A stretch of 64,000 nucleotides of DNA from an uncultured Pelagimonas sp. GTDB taxonomy: Bacteria > Pseudomonadota > Alphaproteobacteria > Rhodobacterales > Rhodobacteraceae. The notes below the pieces were generated by a model, which worked only from the letters and a program-made list of their open reading frames with translations, was not told the DNA's origin and ran no database searches. Position 1 is the first letter of the stretch. Every line of letters begins with the position of its first letter. Below, in pieces: positions 34,095 through 44,483 of the stretch. Position numbers and translations under genes: made by a program. The stretch spans positions 62,001 through 126,000 of the forward strand of contig NZ_CANMKO010000011.1 in the NCBI RefSeq assembly GCF_947498515.1, read 5' to 3'.

Positions 34095-34334
34095 CTAGTT
34101 GTGGCGATGCCAGTCGCGATGCGCCTCTTCGCCATCCTTTTTCATCTCGTCCAGCGGGTTTGTGTGGGTGACATGGCGCCTGCCTTTGCGGTCCGTCCAC
34201 TCCCAATTTCCGCTTTCGAGCTGTTTCAGGGTGGATTGAATTTGCTGTTTCTTACGCAGGCGATAGATGATGGCAATGACGATAAACGCCAGCGGCGAAA
34301 AGGCCAAAACTTGCAACCAAAGTGGTTCTTCCAT
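34095..34334 (-). CDS. small single-pass membrane protein of unknown function
   Basis: The 79-residue protein has one N-terminal transmembrane segment (WLQVLAFSPLAFIVIAIIYRL) and a basic, then mixed-charge cytoplasmic tail with ESGNWEWTDRKGRRH and a histidine-rich end. I do not recognise a family. A GAGGG site eight bases upstream of the ATG and the membrane-plus-charged-tail composition support it as a real gene. It is convergent with the oxidoreductase gene. Confidence 0.65.
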   Translation of the reverse strand: MEEPLWLQVLAFSPLAFIVIAIIYRLRKKQQIQSTLKQLESGNWEWTDRKGRRHVTHTNPLDEMKKDGEEAHRDWHRHN

Positions 34335-34549
34335 GGTCTAACCCTCAATCTCTTAAAACAATATGCGCTTGAGGATGGCAGCCTGCGGTCGCTGGCACCA
34401 GTTTTTTCTGAGGCGGCCGCGTTTGCCGGGGCGGTTTGGCGTCACAAATCTTTTACGCAAATCTCGGATGTTTTAGGGCCAAAGCCCTTGCGGATACTGG
34501 TCGTCTTACCCGTGATGCCGTAAGGAGCCGCCAGATTTAGAGGCCCAGA

Positions 34550-35458
34550 ATGAAACACAATCGTCATATCGCGCGCGACATTTCCTATGCCTATTCGGCG
34601 CAGAGCAAACCGGGCCGCGCGGTGATCCGGATGTTGGAAAATGCCACCGGGCGATTGAGTTTGATCAAGCGCGCCCAAGGCTATGAAGAAGAGGTCAGCG
34701 CCGGTCGCGATTTTTGGCAGGTCATGGTCGAACGCTATGGTCTTGAGCTTGAGGTTGTCGGCGGACGCCTTGATAACATTCCAAAATCCGGGCCGGTCAT
34801 TGCCATCGCCAATCACCCCTATGGCATTTTGGATGGTCTTATGATGGGGCATATCCTCTCGCAGGCGCGCGGTGATTTTCGGATTTTGGCGCATCGGATT
34901 TTCCGCAGGGCGGATGAGCTCGACAAGATCATCCTACCGGTCAATTTCGACGAGAGCCGCGAGGCGGTCCAGCAAAACCTAAAGACGCGCAAAGAGTGCC
35001 TTGCTTATTTGGGGCAGGGCGGATGTGTGGGCATTTTCCCCGGCGGCACGGTTGCGACGGCGGAAAAACCCTTTGGCACACCGATGGATCCGGGGTGGCG
35101 GACGTTTACAGCGCGAATGATATCCAAATCCGATGCGGCGGTGGTGCCGATCTTCTTTGATGGCCATACCTCGCGGTTGTTTCAGGTCGCCAGCCACATG
35201 CACACCAACCTTCGGATGGGGCTTTTGATCAAGGAATTTCGCAAACGGGTCGATACACCGGTGCGTGTGTCGATTGGCAAACCGATCCCTCGCGCAAAAA
35301 TTGACGCATATAGCCGCGATGCGCGGGGATTGATGGATTTCCTGCGCAAATCAACTTATGATCTCTCCCCGAAACCTGTCGTTTCCTACGACTACGGTTT
35401 CGAGTTCGAAGAAAAACACAAGTCCCGCGCACAAAGTCGGGACAAAGGCAGAGGGTAG
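34550..35458 (+). CDS. lysophospholipid acyltransferase-like protein (PlsC superfamily, variant motifs)
   Basis: This 302-residue protein has the PlsC-like order of motifs: [11 protein letters not shown] (N88, H89, D95) and IFPGGTVAT (162-170). The usual NHx4D is spaced HX5D and the usual FPEGT is FPGGT, as in the group I remember as COG3176-like (hemolysin/OlsB-related) acyltransferases rather than classical PlsC. It should acylate a lipid at the membrane; the substrate is unknown. GAGG lies six bases before the ATG. It is followed four bases later by murI. Confidence 0.8.
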   Translation: MKHNRHIARDISYAYSAQSKPGRAVIRMLENATGRLSLIKRAQGYEEEVSAGRDFWQVMVERYGLELEVVGGRLDNIPKSGPVIAIANHPYGILDGLMMGHILSQARGDFRILAHRIFRRADELDKIILPVNFDESREAVQQNLKTRKECLAYLGQGGCVGIFPGGTVATAEKPFGTPMDPGWRTFTARMISKSDAAVVPIFFDGHTSRLFQVASHMHTNLRMGLLIKEFRKRVDTPVRVSIGKPIPRAKIDAYSRDARGLMDFLRKSTYDLSPKPVVSYDYGFEFEEKHKSRAQSRDKGRG

Positions 35459-35462
35459 TAAC

Positions 35463-36275
35463 ATGGCAGTGGGTATTTTTGATTCCGGGCTGGGAGGATT
35501 GACGGTTCTGGATGCGGTGTCCAAGGCGATGCCGGAGGTGCCATTTGTTTACTACGGCGACAATTCCCACGCGCCTTACGGGGTGCGTGATGCGGATGAC
35601 GTGTACAACTTGACCACGGCGGCGGTGGAACGTTTGTGGGATGAGGGATGTGATCTTGTTATCTTGGCCTGCAATACTGCCTCGGCCGCTGCGTTGCGCC
35701 GAATGCAAGAGGCGTGGATTCCGTCGGATAAACGCGTTCTTGGGGTCTTTGTGCCCTTGATCGAGGCGCTGACAGAACGGCAATGGGGCGACAATTCCCC
35801 ACCGCGCGAAGTGGCGGTGGAACATGTGGCGCTTTTCGCGACCCCGGCCACGGTGCGGTCGCGCGCCTTTCAACGCGAATTGGCGTTTCGCGCCATTGGG
35901 GTCGACGTCGAGGCGCAGGCCTGTGGCGGCCTTGTGGACGCGATCGAAGAGGGCGACATGATCTTGGCCGAGGCCCTTGTGCGCAGCCATGTCGATGCGT
36001 TGAAACGCAAAATGCCCGACCCGCAGGCGGCGATTTTGGGCTGTACCCATTACCCACTGATGCAGGGGGTATTCCAAGATGCGCTTGGCGCGGATGTCAA
36101 AGTCTATTCCCAGGCTGATCTGGTGGCCGCCTCGCTTGAGGATTACCTCAAACGGCACCCGACGATGATCGGATCGGGGCAGACCAGCACGTTTCTAACC
36201 ACCGGCGACCCCAAAAAAGTATCGGATCACGCAACGCAGTTTTTGCGCCGTGAAATCGTGTTCAACGCGGCCTAA
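35463..36275 (+). CDS. murI: glutamate racemase
   Basis: MurI (270 residues) supplies D-glutamate for peptidoglycan. It begins [19 protein letters not shown], with catalytic cysteines in ACNTAS (Cys70) and GCTHYPL (Cys194) and the [11 protein letters not shown] segment. The ATG at 35463 starts the conserved fold; a longer reading frame to 35358 overlaps the previous gene and is not needed. It lies four bases after the acyltransferase stop, so the two genes are co-transcribed. Confidence 0.95.
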   Translation: MAVGIFDSGLGGLTVLDAVSKAMPEVPFVYYGDNSHAPYGVRDADDVYNLTTAAVERLWDEGCDLVILACNTASAAALRRMQEAWIPSDKRVLGVFVPLIEALTERQWGDNSPPREVAVEHVALFATPATVRSRAFQRELAFRAIGVDVEAQACGGLVDAIEEGDMILAEALVRSHVDALKRKMPDPQAAILGCTHYPLMQGVFQDALGADVKVYSQADLVAASLEDYLKRHPTMIGSGQTSTFLTTGDPKKVSDHATQFLRREIVFNAA

Positions 36276-36287
36276 TTTTTTGGCGTT

Positions 36288-36707
36288 TCACGTCACCCGA
36301 GCTTGGGCATAGCCGCTCATCAGTTTTAACAGATCGTCCGCTGCGTTTTTCGGAATGCGGTAGGCGATGGCCTTGCGCGACAGGTCAAAGAAGCAATGGT
36401 GATTTGCGTTGCTTTTGTGAACGCGCTGATACCCCATCGACCAATCCTTGAAACGACGTTTGCGGGCCGGACCGTGGGATAGGACCTTCATACGGTAGTG
36501 ACGTGTGTCGTGATAAACATGTTCCAGAACGCTTTGGACTTGCTCGCGGGGGCCTTCGAGGACCTGAAAAAATGTGCTCCCGCAATAGAGAAGCATTCCG
36601 GTAACCCCGCGCGCTTTGTTGCGAATACGGGATGTGGCCAGCAGCTCGTCTAGCTCCTGATCCGACATGTGTGACTTTGAATGACTGATATAGATGGCAC
36701 GAAACAT
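36288..36707 (-). CDS. BLUF-domain blue-light photoreceptor
   Basis: The 139-residue protein is a short BLUF (flavin-binding) sensor. The photocycle residues are present: Tyr6 in AIYISHS, Asn30 in RIRNKARGVTG, Gln48 in FFQVLEG, and Trp89/Met91 in DWSMGY. A C-terminal tail of about 45 residues follows, with no output domain. The ATG at 36707 has a GGGAGGAG site just upstream; the frame continues to 36749 without conserved sequence. Such short BLUFs signal by protein contacts. It is convergent with murI. Confidence 0.9.
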   Translation of the reverse strand: MFRAIYISHSKSHMSDQELDELLATSRIRNKARGVTGMLLYCGSTFFQVLEGPREQVQSVLEHVYHDTRHYRMKVLSHGPARKRRFKDWSMGYQRVHKSNANHHCFFDLSRKAIAYRIPKNAADDLLKLMSGYAQARVT

Positions 36708-36786
36708 GCGCTCCTCCCTTTTTGCGCCCCCTGATAGATAGCATTTCATTAAAATCTTAATGGTACCTAAGGCCGGGGCAGGGAGG

Positions 36787-37515
36787 TTAGAATTCCTGGC
36801 CGATATCCTTGATCCACCAGCTGTCTTTGCCTTGCCTCGCGATTTCGATGCGTCGGCCTTTGGGGAAACTCTCTAACTCTTTGGCAGGATGCCGAAAACT
36901 GGTACCTTCATTGCCCTCAAAATCCTGCCAGATCAGACGCGCCATGGGGCCGTCTTCTTTGGGGGGCCAAGAGCTTTTGGTGCCAACAACCTTGGCGGTC
37001 CGCCAGTCACCGTCTTTGCGAACGCGCAGCGCGCCACGGGTTTTCAGGATCGGCCGGGCAAGAAGAACGAGGGTGCAAAACAGCACCGTTAGATTGGACC
37101 AAAACAGAAACTTCATGCCACGGCTGGTCTTTTGGTAAAACAGATTAGCGATGCTGGGGTCTTGGTCGTGGTACCAGATTTGCAAGACACTGCCGGGGGT
37201 TGCGACCTTGAAAACATTCTGATCCACCGGGTGTCTGAGGCGCATGTTGCGTCCCTCTTGGGTGGTGAAACGCAAATCCAAACTATAGGTAAAGCTTGGC
37301 GTGCCGGAGTTACGGTTTTCGGTGACGACATTGTCGATGACGGTCGCGGTGGTGGGCGTCATATGCGTCGCCAAACGGCGTTCCTGAAAGAACAAAACCA
37401 CCGTGAGAACCAGCGTAACAGACCAAATACAGGCGATGAAGGCCGGAATGATGCCGCCTTGTTTCAAAAACAAAACCCAAGGGGAGGCTGGCGCATAGAA
37501 ATCTGAATCAGTCAT
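36787..37515 (-). CDS. DUF3592-type membrane protein
   Basis: The 242-residue protein has two transmembrane segments (about 18-40 and 140-160) framing an extracytoplasmic beta-rich part with TPTTATVIDNVVTENRNSGTPSF and QIWYHDQDPSIA, the DUF3592 pattern. The C-terminal third is cytoplasmic and contains a second similar small motif. Function unknown. The ATG at 37515 starts MTDSDFYAP. Confidence 0.7.
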   Translation of the reverse strand: MTDSDFYAPASPWVLFLKQGGIIPAFIACIWSVTLVLTVVLFFQERRLATHMTPTTATVIDNVVTENRNSGTPSFTYSLDLRFTTQEGRNMRLRHPVDQNVFKVATPGSVLQIWYHDQDPSIANLFYQKTSRGMKFLFWSNLTVLFCTLVLLARPILKTRGALRVRKDGDWRTAKVVGTKSSWPPKEDGPMARLIWQDFEGNEGTSFRHPAKELESFPKGRRIEIARQGKDSWWIKDIGQEF

Positions 37516-37607
37516 TTGCGTACTTTGGCGCAAGGTTGTGGTCGGCTCAACCTACGGTTTTGCCACAGGCACCATTCGCCGCGCAATTTAGCGGTATTTC
37601 ACAAAAC

Positions 37608-37636
37608 AAAACGCCCACCGCATAGGGTGGGCGTTT
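37608..37636 (-). terminator. terminator of the TetR-PspA-YiaAB unit
   Basis: ACGCCCACC, loop, GGTGGGCGT with flanking AAA/TTT; on the minus strand it runs into TTTTGTTTTGT. It closes the unit that ends with the YiaAB gene at 37660. Confidence 0.85.
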
Positions 37637-37659
37637 GACGGATCGTTGGGCGAGCGTGT

Positions 37660-37938
37660 TTACACGTCGTCGCGCAGCGCCTCTTCGAGGATTTTTTCGT
37701 TGCGGGCTTCTTCGATGCGGCTGATGCGGTCGCTGTTCATGCGCTGGTCAAACTTGTATTTCACCACATTGATCAAGCTGATGGTCAGCAGAACGATGCC
37801 CATGCCCCAGTAGCCTTTGGTCGAGAGCGGCACGTCGACCGACAGCCAGAGCGAAATACCCAGCAGCAGGTAGGCCAGAACAACACCGGCCATGTTGATG
37901 AAAAGAATTGAGCTGTTTTCTTTGGTGTCATTGTACAT
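37660..37938 (-). CDS. YiaA/YiaB-type small inner-membrane protein
   Basis: The 92-residue protein has two transmembrane helices (FINMAGVVLAYLLLGISLWL and GMGIVLLTISLINVV) separated by VPLSTKGYWG, the signature of the YiaAB two-helix domain, and a charged C-terminal tail. It lies 60 bp downstream of the PspA-like gene with a CGGAG ribosome site and shares its terminator. The function is not known; context suggests envelope stress. Confidence 0.78.
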   Translation of the reverse strand: MYNDTKENSSILFINMAGVVLAYLLLGISLWLSVDVPLSTKGYWGMGIVLLTISLINVVKYKFDQRMNSDRISRIEEARNEKILEEALRDDV

Positions 37939-37998
37939 TTTAAATCTCCGATAAACTCGTGGTTGTTTTATTCACAGGTGTTTGTGGCTGAATGATGG

Positions 37999-38676
37999 TT
38001 AACTCATGGATTTGAGGCGGCTCAGCACGTCATTGGCGGTGCTTTTGGAGGCCGGGCCAAAGCCCTGTTCGGCCAAACGGTCGGCGACGTCGCTTTGGTT
38101 CAGGCCGCTGTCGATCTCTTTGAGGATTTGACCTTGCTCAAAGGGATCGTCCTTTTGCAGCACCCGTGCGATGAGATCTTCGGCCTCTTCAAAGCTGGTG
38201 TCTTTGGCAACATGAGCGTTCAGACGTTTTTGGATTTGCTGTTCTTTTTTGGCGGCGCGGGCGGCGATGGCCCCTTGTTTCAGGTCGATGATCCGGCGAT
38301 TGGCGGTTTCAACCGATTGGCGCAGCTGTAAAATCCGGGTTTCGAGGCGTTGAACCGTGGTGCGGCGCAGGGTGAGTTCGTTTTCCATGCTGGCGATGGC
38401 CTGAGCGGCCTGAGCGGCCAAATCTTCGCGTTCACCTTCGAGGGCCTCTTTGGCGCGGCTCATCAGGTCGGTGATTTTACCTTCTAGGGTGGCCACCTGA
38501 CGGCTTTCGCCGCGTTCGCGCTGCATCAAGCTGGCGAGAGAATATTTGGCGGCCTTGAGGCTGGCTTCGGCTTCGCGGATTTTTTGATCAATTAATTCAA
38601 TGCTATAATGGTCGCGGACGTTTTCTTCGGCCCGGGCATTTGCACCAGCAATCAAGGTTTTCAAAGTTCCAAACAT
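37999..38676 (-). CDS. PspA/IM30 family membrane-remodelling protein
   Basis: The 225-residue protein is almost wholly helical with long coiled coils (about 25-185), matching the PspA/IM30 (ESCRT-III-like) family: MFGTLKTLIAGANARAEENV, then LIDQKIREAEASLKAAKYSLA. Such proteins coat and stabilise the inner membrane under stress. The last 40 residues form a separate small domain. A CGGAGAG site precedes the ATG. Three TGAAC-N3-GTTCA operators lie 26-95 bp upstream, so the TetR gene next door probably represses it. Confidence 0.82.
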   Translation of the reverse strand: MFGTLKTLIAGANARAEENVRDHYSIELIDQKIREAEASLKAAKYSLASLMQRERGESRQVATLEGKITDLMSRAKEALEGEREDLAAQAAQAIASMENELTLRRTTVQRLETRILQLRQSVETANRRIIDLKQGAIAARAAKKEQQIQKRLNAHVAKDTSFEEAEDLIARVLQKDDPFEQGQILKEIDSGLNQSDVADRLAEQGFGPASKSTANDVLSRLKSMS

Positions 38677-38701
38677 GTCGCTCTCCGTTTAAATCGCTTT
38701 G

Positions 38702-38714
38702 TGAACATCGTTCA
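38702..38714. promoter_or_regulatory. TetR operator 1 (TGAAC-ATC-GTTCA)
   Basis: A 13-bp inverted repeat 26 bp upstream of the pspA-like start. It shares arms with the other three sites of the unit. Confidence 0.65.
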
Positions 38715-38736
38715 TGAATTTGATATAGCGAGATCG

Positions 38737-38749
38737 TGAACGGCGTTCA
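38737..38749. promoter_or_regulatory. TetR operator 2 (TGAAC-GGC-GTTCA)
   Basis: A 13-bp inverted repeat, 35 bp from operator 1 and 22 bp from operator 3 (start to start). Confidence 0.72.
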
Positions 38750-38758
38750 ACAAAAAAA

Positions 38759-38771
38759 TGAACAGCGTTCA
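38759..38771. promoter_or_regulatory. TetR operator 3 (TGAAC-AGC-GTTCA)
   Basis: A 13-bp inverted repeat two helical turns from operator 2 and directly after the tetR stop codon. Confidence 0.72.
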
Positions 38772-38784
38772 ATCTGACGTGGCG

Positions 38785-39375
38785 TCACTGAATCCGAGAG
38801 AGAACCTGAGCGATCATGACTTCAATCTGATCAAGGGGCACAGCCGAGATGCGTTGTTCGAGCCCCAAGAGCACAATGCCATGCACAGAAGAGAACAAAG
38901 CGCGGGTCATCAGGTCGAGCTCGGACTCTGGCATGTCAGGGAACAAGTCGGCCAAGGGTTCGGCGATGTAGGAGAACAAGCCGCCCAAGGCATCAAGGTA
39001 CCATTGCGGGACGGGGCCGTCGGTGGACATTTCAATGTCAAAGAGGGCGCGCCAAAGAGTGGGTTGATCGGATGCGAAATGCAAATAGGCATGTGACATG
39101 GCAATGAGACGGTCGCGGGGGGCGGCCCCGGCGGCCTGGGTCACCGATTGTGCCACGGTTGCGCCAAGGCGGCGAAAGGTGCGGCCGTTGACCTCAAGCA
39201 CGAGGGCGTTGAGGTCATCAAAATGCGTATAGATCGCCCCGACGGCACAGCCGGCCTCTTTGGCAAGGCTGCGGGCGCGGAGCGAGGACAGGCCTGCCTC
39301 TGCGATCTGCGCCTCGGCCAGTTCGATGAGTTTTTCACGCAGGGCGGCTTTGCGGGCTTGGGTTTTTTCCGACAT
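38785..39375 (-). CDS. TetR/AcrR family transcriptional regulator
   Basis: The 196-residue repressor has an N-terminal helix-turn-helix ([34 protein letters not shown]) and a C-terminal ligand domain (TetR_C, with [17 protein letters not shown]). The ATG at 39375 starts MSEKTQARK; the upstream frame is unconserved. One operator lies 17 bp before the start and three lie between its stop and the pspA-like gene, so it probably controls itself and the stress unit. The inducer is unknown. Confidence 0.88.
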   Translation of the reverse strand: MSEKTQARKAALREKLIELAEAQIAEAGLSSLRARSLAKEAGCAVGAIYTHFDDLNALVLEVNGRTFRRLGATVAQSVTQAAGAAPRDRLIAMSHAYLHFASDQPTLWRALFDIEMSTDGPVPQWYLDALGGLFSYIAEPLADLFPDMPESELDLMTRALFSSVHGIVLLGLEQRISAVPLDQIEVMIAQVLSRIQ

Positions 39376-39391
39376 GTCAGGCTTTTCTTGT

Positions 39392-39404
39392 TGAACGCCG
39401 TTCA
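39392..39404. promoter_or_regulatory. TetR operator 4 (TGAAC-GCC-GTTCA), autoregulatory
   Basis: The same 13-bp inverted repeat placed 17 bp upstream of the tetR ATG, consistent with autorepression. Confidence 0.7.
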
Positions 39405-39627
39405 ATGGTATCAGCGCCCGCACCGCGACAAAAGACCAAAGCCGCGCCAAGCCCATTGAATTGCGCCGCCCACGGGGCTATAGCTTCGGTCAAAGGAGAT
39501 CCTTCATGCCTATGAATACCGTCCCATTCCTGCGACGATGAGCTGAAGAAACCCGGGCGTTTGTTCCCGGACGATGATCTTTGTTTCGGCCAAACGATGG
39601 CCACCCCCAACCAGCACGAGCCTTTCT

Positions 39628-40656
39628 ATGTCGCATTCCATCGCCATTATCGGTGCGTCCGGGTATACCGGCGCCGAACTTATCCGGCTGATCGCCACCC
39701 ATCCCGAGTTTGAGATCAAAGCCCTCGCGGCCAACTCCAAGGCGGGCAAGCCGCTCGCTCAGGTGTTCCCACATCTGCGCCATCTGGAGTTGCCGGATTT
39801 GGTCACATGGGAACAGATCGATTATGATCAGATCGACCTGTGTTTTTGCGCGCTACCGCATAAGACCAGCCAAGAGGTGATTTCCAAGCTGCCCAAATCG
39901 GTCAAGATTGTCGATCTGTCCGCCGATTTCCGGCTTCGTGATCCGGCGGAGTATGAAAAGTGGTACGGCAACCCGCATTCCGCCGTCGAGATGCAGGGCG
40001 AAGCGGTCTATGGCCTAACCGAGTTCTATCGGGATGAGATTGCATCGGCGCGCCTTGTTGCCGGAACCGGCTGTAACGCCGCCACCGGTCAATTTGTTCT
40101 GCGGCCTTTGATTGCGGCGGGTGTGATTGATCTTGATGAGATCATTCTTGATCTGCAATGCGGAGTAAGCGGGGCAGGGCGGTCGCTCAAGGAAAACCTG
40201 CTTCATGCGGAACTCAGCGAGGGCACCAACGCCTATGCGGTTGGCAGCACGCACCGGCATTTGGGTGAGTTCGATCAAGAGTTCAGCGCCATTGCTGGGC
40301 GGGATGTGAAAATTCAGTTCACGCCGCACCTTGGCCCGTTTAATCGCGGTATTTTGGCGACGGCCTATGTGCGTGGCGATGTAGATGCCGTGGAAACGGC
40401 CTTGCGCGACGCCTATGCAAATGAACCCTTTGTCGAGGTGTTGCCGCAGGGGGAAACCCCCTCGACGCACCATGTGCGTGGCTCAAATTTTTGCCATATC
40501 GGCGTGGTGGCCGACCGCTTGTTCGGTCGGGTGATTGTGGTTGCCGCCTTGGATAACTTGACCAAAGGCAGCTCGGGTCAGGCCTTGCAAAACGCCAACC
40601 TGATGCTTGGGGTTGAGGAAACCGCCGGTCTGATGCTGGCGCCTTGTTTTCCTTAA
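39628..40656 (+). CDS. argC: N-acetyl-gamma-glutamyl-phosphate reductase
   Basis: ArgC (342 residues) makes N-acetylglutamate semialdehyde in arginine synthesis using NADPH. It begins [21 protein letters not shown] (cofactor loop), has the catalytic cysteine in GTGCNAATG (Cys149), LSADFRLRD, and [13 protein letters not shown] with the catalytic histidine. The ATG at 39628 starts the conserved fold; 18 in-frame upstream residues are unconserved. It is a single gene here, followed by the CCCCGGGATATTT repeat. Confidence 0.94.
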   Translation: MSHSIAIIGASGYTGAELIRLIATHPEFEIKALAANSKAGKPLAQVFPHLRHLELPDLVTWEQIDYDQIDLCFCALPHKTSQEVISKLPKSVKIVDLSADFRLRDPAEYEKWYGNPHSAVEMQGEAVYGLTEFYRDEIASARLVAGTGCNAATGQFVLRPLIAAGVIDLDEIILDLQCGVSGAGRSLKENLLHAELSEGTNAYAVGSTHRHLGEFDQEFSAIAGRDVKIQFTPHLGPFNRGILATAYVRGDVDAVETALRDAYANEPFVEVLPQGETPSTHHVRGSNFCHIGVVADRLFGRVIVVAALDNLTKGSSGQALQNANLMLGVEETAGLMLAPCFP

Positions 40657-40697
40657 TCGCGGACGCCTACGGCGAGTGGGGAGGGGCGCTGCCTCAT

Positions 40698-40742
40698 CCC
40701 GAGCAAGCTCGGGCCCCCCGGGATATTTGGGGAAAGAAGAAA
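40698..40742 (+). repeat. hairpin plus CCCCGGGATATTT repeat, copy 2
   Basis: CCCGAGC-AA-GCTCGGG (40698-40713) runs directly into CCCCGGGATATTT and GGGGAAAGAAGAAA (40716-40742), about 40 bp after the argC stop. It matches copy 1 at 27802-27863 in both parts. Confidence 0.72.
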
Positions 40743-40893
40743 CCATAGCCGGTTTGCGCAAAGTCAAGGAATCGATGGTTGGGCGCTGGCATAGGATGTG
40801 GCAATCTTGGGTGTGACAATTGGGTGCTGCAAATATGTATCTAAGGCACCTATATAGGGACTGTCTGATAAAGCTGGTGGATCGGAAAACGAA

Positions 40894-41352
40894 ATGGCTC
40901 TGAAATCACTCAAGAAAAAACGGCGCGTGCAGGTTATCGCCTTGGCCGCGGTGGCCTTGGTCGTGTCAACGGCTTTGATTGGCTATGCAATGCGCGACGG
41001 GATCAACTTGTTTCGTTCACCGACGCAAGTGTCAGAAGAGCCACCGGCGGCCAACGAAGTGTTCCGGATCGGCGGTTTGGTCGAAGATGGATCATTGGTG
41101 CGCGGCCAGGGCCAGCAGATCAAGTTTAGCGTCACCGATGGCGGGGCGACAATTCCGGTGGTCTTTGACGGCGTCTTGCCCGATCTCTTTGCAGAAAACC
41201 AAGGGATGGTTGGCACCGGGCGCTATGTGAACGGCGTGTTTGAGGCGAGTGAAATCCTCGCCAAACACGACGAAAACTATATGCCAAAAGAGGTTGTTGA
41301 CGCGTTGAAAGAGCAGGGCGTTTACCAAGAACACGGTGAAGGCGACAGCTAA
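40894..41352 (+). CDS. ccmE: cytochrome c maturation haem chaperone CcmE
   Basis: CcmE (152 residues) carries haem in the periplasm from CcmC/D to the CcmFH ligase. It has one N-terminal membrane anchor (IALAAVALVVSTALIGYAM) and a beta-barrel domain with FRIGGLVEDGSLVRG and the covalent haem site ILAKHDENY (His125, Tyr129). The gene is separate from the other ccm genes. It agrees with the organism making c-type cytochromes such as the haem-motif protein at 17840. Confidence 0.94.
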   Translation: MALKSLKKKRRVQVIALAAVALVVSTALIGYAMRDGINLFRSPTQVSEEPPAANEVFRIGGLVEDGSLVRGQGQQIKFSVTDGGATIPVVFDGVLPDLFAENQGMVGTGRYVNGVFEASEILAKHDENYMPKEVVDALKEQGVYQEHGEGDS

Positions 41353-41377
41353 GGCTTGGCGTATCGCGCGGTTCCGG

Positions 41378-42694
41378 TCATGCCAAATCGCGGGTTTGCG
41401 GCAGCAAGATCATCACATGCAATCCGGACGGAAGCGCATTATCTAAAACCAGTGCGCCGCCGGATTGTTTGGCAAAACCAGACACTGCGGATAGCCCGAG
41501 GCCAGTTCCGGCCCCGACACCTTTGGTAGTGTAAAAGGGTTCTGAGAGCTTGCTTAGGGTTTCGTCAGAGACACCTGGCCCGGCGTCTTGCACATAGATG
41601 CCAATATAGGGCGGGTCAGATTCAGGTTGGCCCGGAGCAGCGGCGGCCCGGCTAAGAACGCGCCGCGCCCCTATTTCGATACGGCCTTCGCCTTGCATCG
41701 CATCCTGCGCGTTCAAGCTAAGTTGGATTAGGCAGGTTTCCAGCATGTCGCGATCAACACTGACCTGAAAATCATAGTCCGCGGATTTGATGTCTAGTTC
41801 AACTTTGGGGTCCAAAAGGTCGGTGAGGACCGGGTCGAGATCTTTGAGGAAGGTGTCGATTTCCAAGCGAACCGGTTGCAGACGGGTGCGCCCGCTGGAG
41901 GCCACCAGCTGTTGTACCGTCAGGGCCGCACGGTCCGCAGCTATCCGGCATTGCTGCATGGCCGATCGGCGTTCATCGGGGTCATCCAGCAGCTCAAAGA
42001 GCTCAAGATTGCCCATGATGGCGGTGATTTGGTTGTTGAAGTCATGCGCCACGCCCCCGACAAATTGGTTCAAAGCGCGGGCTTTTTGGGCCTGCGCATA
42101 GCGCCGTTCGGCCACGCGCCGGGCGGCCTGTCGGCGAAGTTCCACGTCTTGGGCTCTGAAAAACAGATAAGTGACCAGCACGCAGAACCCCAGCAAGACC
42201 GCGTGGTCTAGAAAGAAATCTAGCTTGGGAAGTGAGATGTAGAATATCCACGCGCACCCGGCCGCGAAGAATCCCGTGTCTATCATGAGGACATCGGATG
42301 TCGGGTTTTCGCGTTGTATGGCGTAAAGAACAGTTCCCAATAGCGCAAAAACCGCTGGCATGTACATTGATGGGCTAGGCCAAGTGAGAAGGTATAATGG
42401 CACGGAGAGAAAAATAGCTGTGCCAATAGAATAGAGCACCAATGCCAATTGAAATCGACGCATGGAGTATTTGCGACGACGCGGGTCAATAACACGGAAA
42501 TAGATCGCCTGTTGTATCAGGTAAAGACCGAGCCAGGCAATAAACAGGGCGCTTCCCGTCACAAGCGACAAGGCAATAGCGGCAAACACAACGCCCCCCA
42601 TCCGAACGATAACCTCGGATTTGGTTCCATAATCCGCACGGTATAGTCTTATCAGTCGTGCAGAGGTTTCATTTGGCATGGGCGATACGTTCAT
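41378..42694 (-). CDS. membrane sensor histidine kinase
   Basis: The 438-residue kinase has six or so N-terminal transmembrane segments (about 30-180), a short coiled coil, an H-box FVGGVAHDFNNQITAIMGNLELF with phospho-accepting His217, and an HATPase domain ending in GAGTGLGLSAVSGFAKQSGG. The H-box type HDFNN is that of NtrB/hybrid-like kinases. No response regulator gene is adjacent. Starts at 42694 and 42679 are both possible; neither has a clear ribosome site. Confidence 0.85.
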   Translation of the reverse strand: MNVSPMPNETSARLIRLYRADYGTKSEVIVRMGGVVFAAIALSLVTGSALFIAWLGLYLIQQAIYFRVIDPRRRKYSMRRFQLALVLYSIGTAIFLSVPLYLLTWPSPSMYMPAVFALLGTVLYAIQRENPTSDVLMIDTGFFAAGCAWIFYISLPKLDFFLDHAVLLGFCVLVTYLFFRAQDVELRRQAARRVAERRYAQAQKARALNQFVGGVAHDFNNQITAIMGNLELFELLDDPDERRSAMQQCRIAADRAALTVQQLVASSGRTRLQPVRLEIDTFLKDLDPVLTDLLDPKVELDIKSADYDFQVSVDRDMLETCLIQLSLNAQDAMQGEGRIEIGARRVLSRAAAAPGQPESDPPYIGIYVQDAGPGVSDETLSKLSEPFYTTKGVGAGTGLGLSAVSGFAKQSGGALVLDNALPSGLHVMILLPQTRDLA

Positions 42695-43087
42695 ATTGGG
42701 TGCTCGTTCAAAACCTGTACCATTGGACCGGTTTGAGCAAGGCTTGGGTTTTAATCAAAGGTATAGTTTAGGTCAGTTGTACAGAACAATGGACGAGGTA
42801 ACGTTAGGTTTGTTCGCGAATTGCGTCCGAGCAGTAAAGGTACATTTCAAAAGTTCATTTTCGTAGCTCTGAGTATCGTCGATTGACGTTCTTCGATAAG
42901 GCGAGCTGAAGTTTTCGGGCTTCCTGATTGATTGTCGAAGGTGACAGTTTTGAACCGATCAGTTTAGTTTTTCGAATCGCGTTTATTCACAATCGATGGT
43001 CATTTTGTCCAAAGAGGTGGAATTACGGCCAGAGTCATTTCACACTCTTGCGACGGATCAATTTAAATTGGGGGCGCGTGAGGGTAA
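42695..43087. other. intergenic region, no gene seen
   Basis: About 390 bp of lower GC content between the kinase start and the eno terminator. Short frames on the plus strand do not look protein-like. The kinase promoter should lie at its left end. I see no tRNA or repeat. Confidence 0.4.
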
Positions 43088-43090
43088 AAT

Positions 43091-43120
43091 GAAAAAAGGC
43101 GACCAATTGGCCGCCTTTTC
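43091..43120 (-). terminator. rho-independent terminator of eno
   Basis: AAAAGGCG, inner CCAATTGG, CGCCTTTT; on the minus strand the stem is followed by a T-run. It lies 22 bp beyond the eno stop. Confidence 0.85.
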
Positions 43121-43141
43121 GAGATGCTTTTCAAGACCTGA

Positions 43142-44419
<1,278 letters not shown>

Positions 44420-44483
44420 TTATCCCTCAGGCATTGAAATTTGCTTGTCTCATAACAGGCTGACCGGGAAAGGCAACGGAATC

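Noticed and set aside
42695-43087. Short plus-strand frames in the gap between the kinase and eno
   Set aside because: No conserved features, weak starts, and one reads through the eno terminator.
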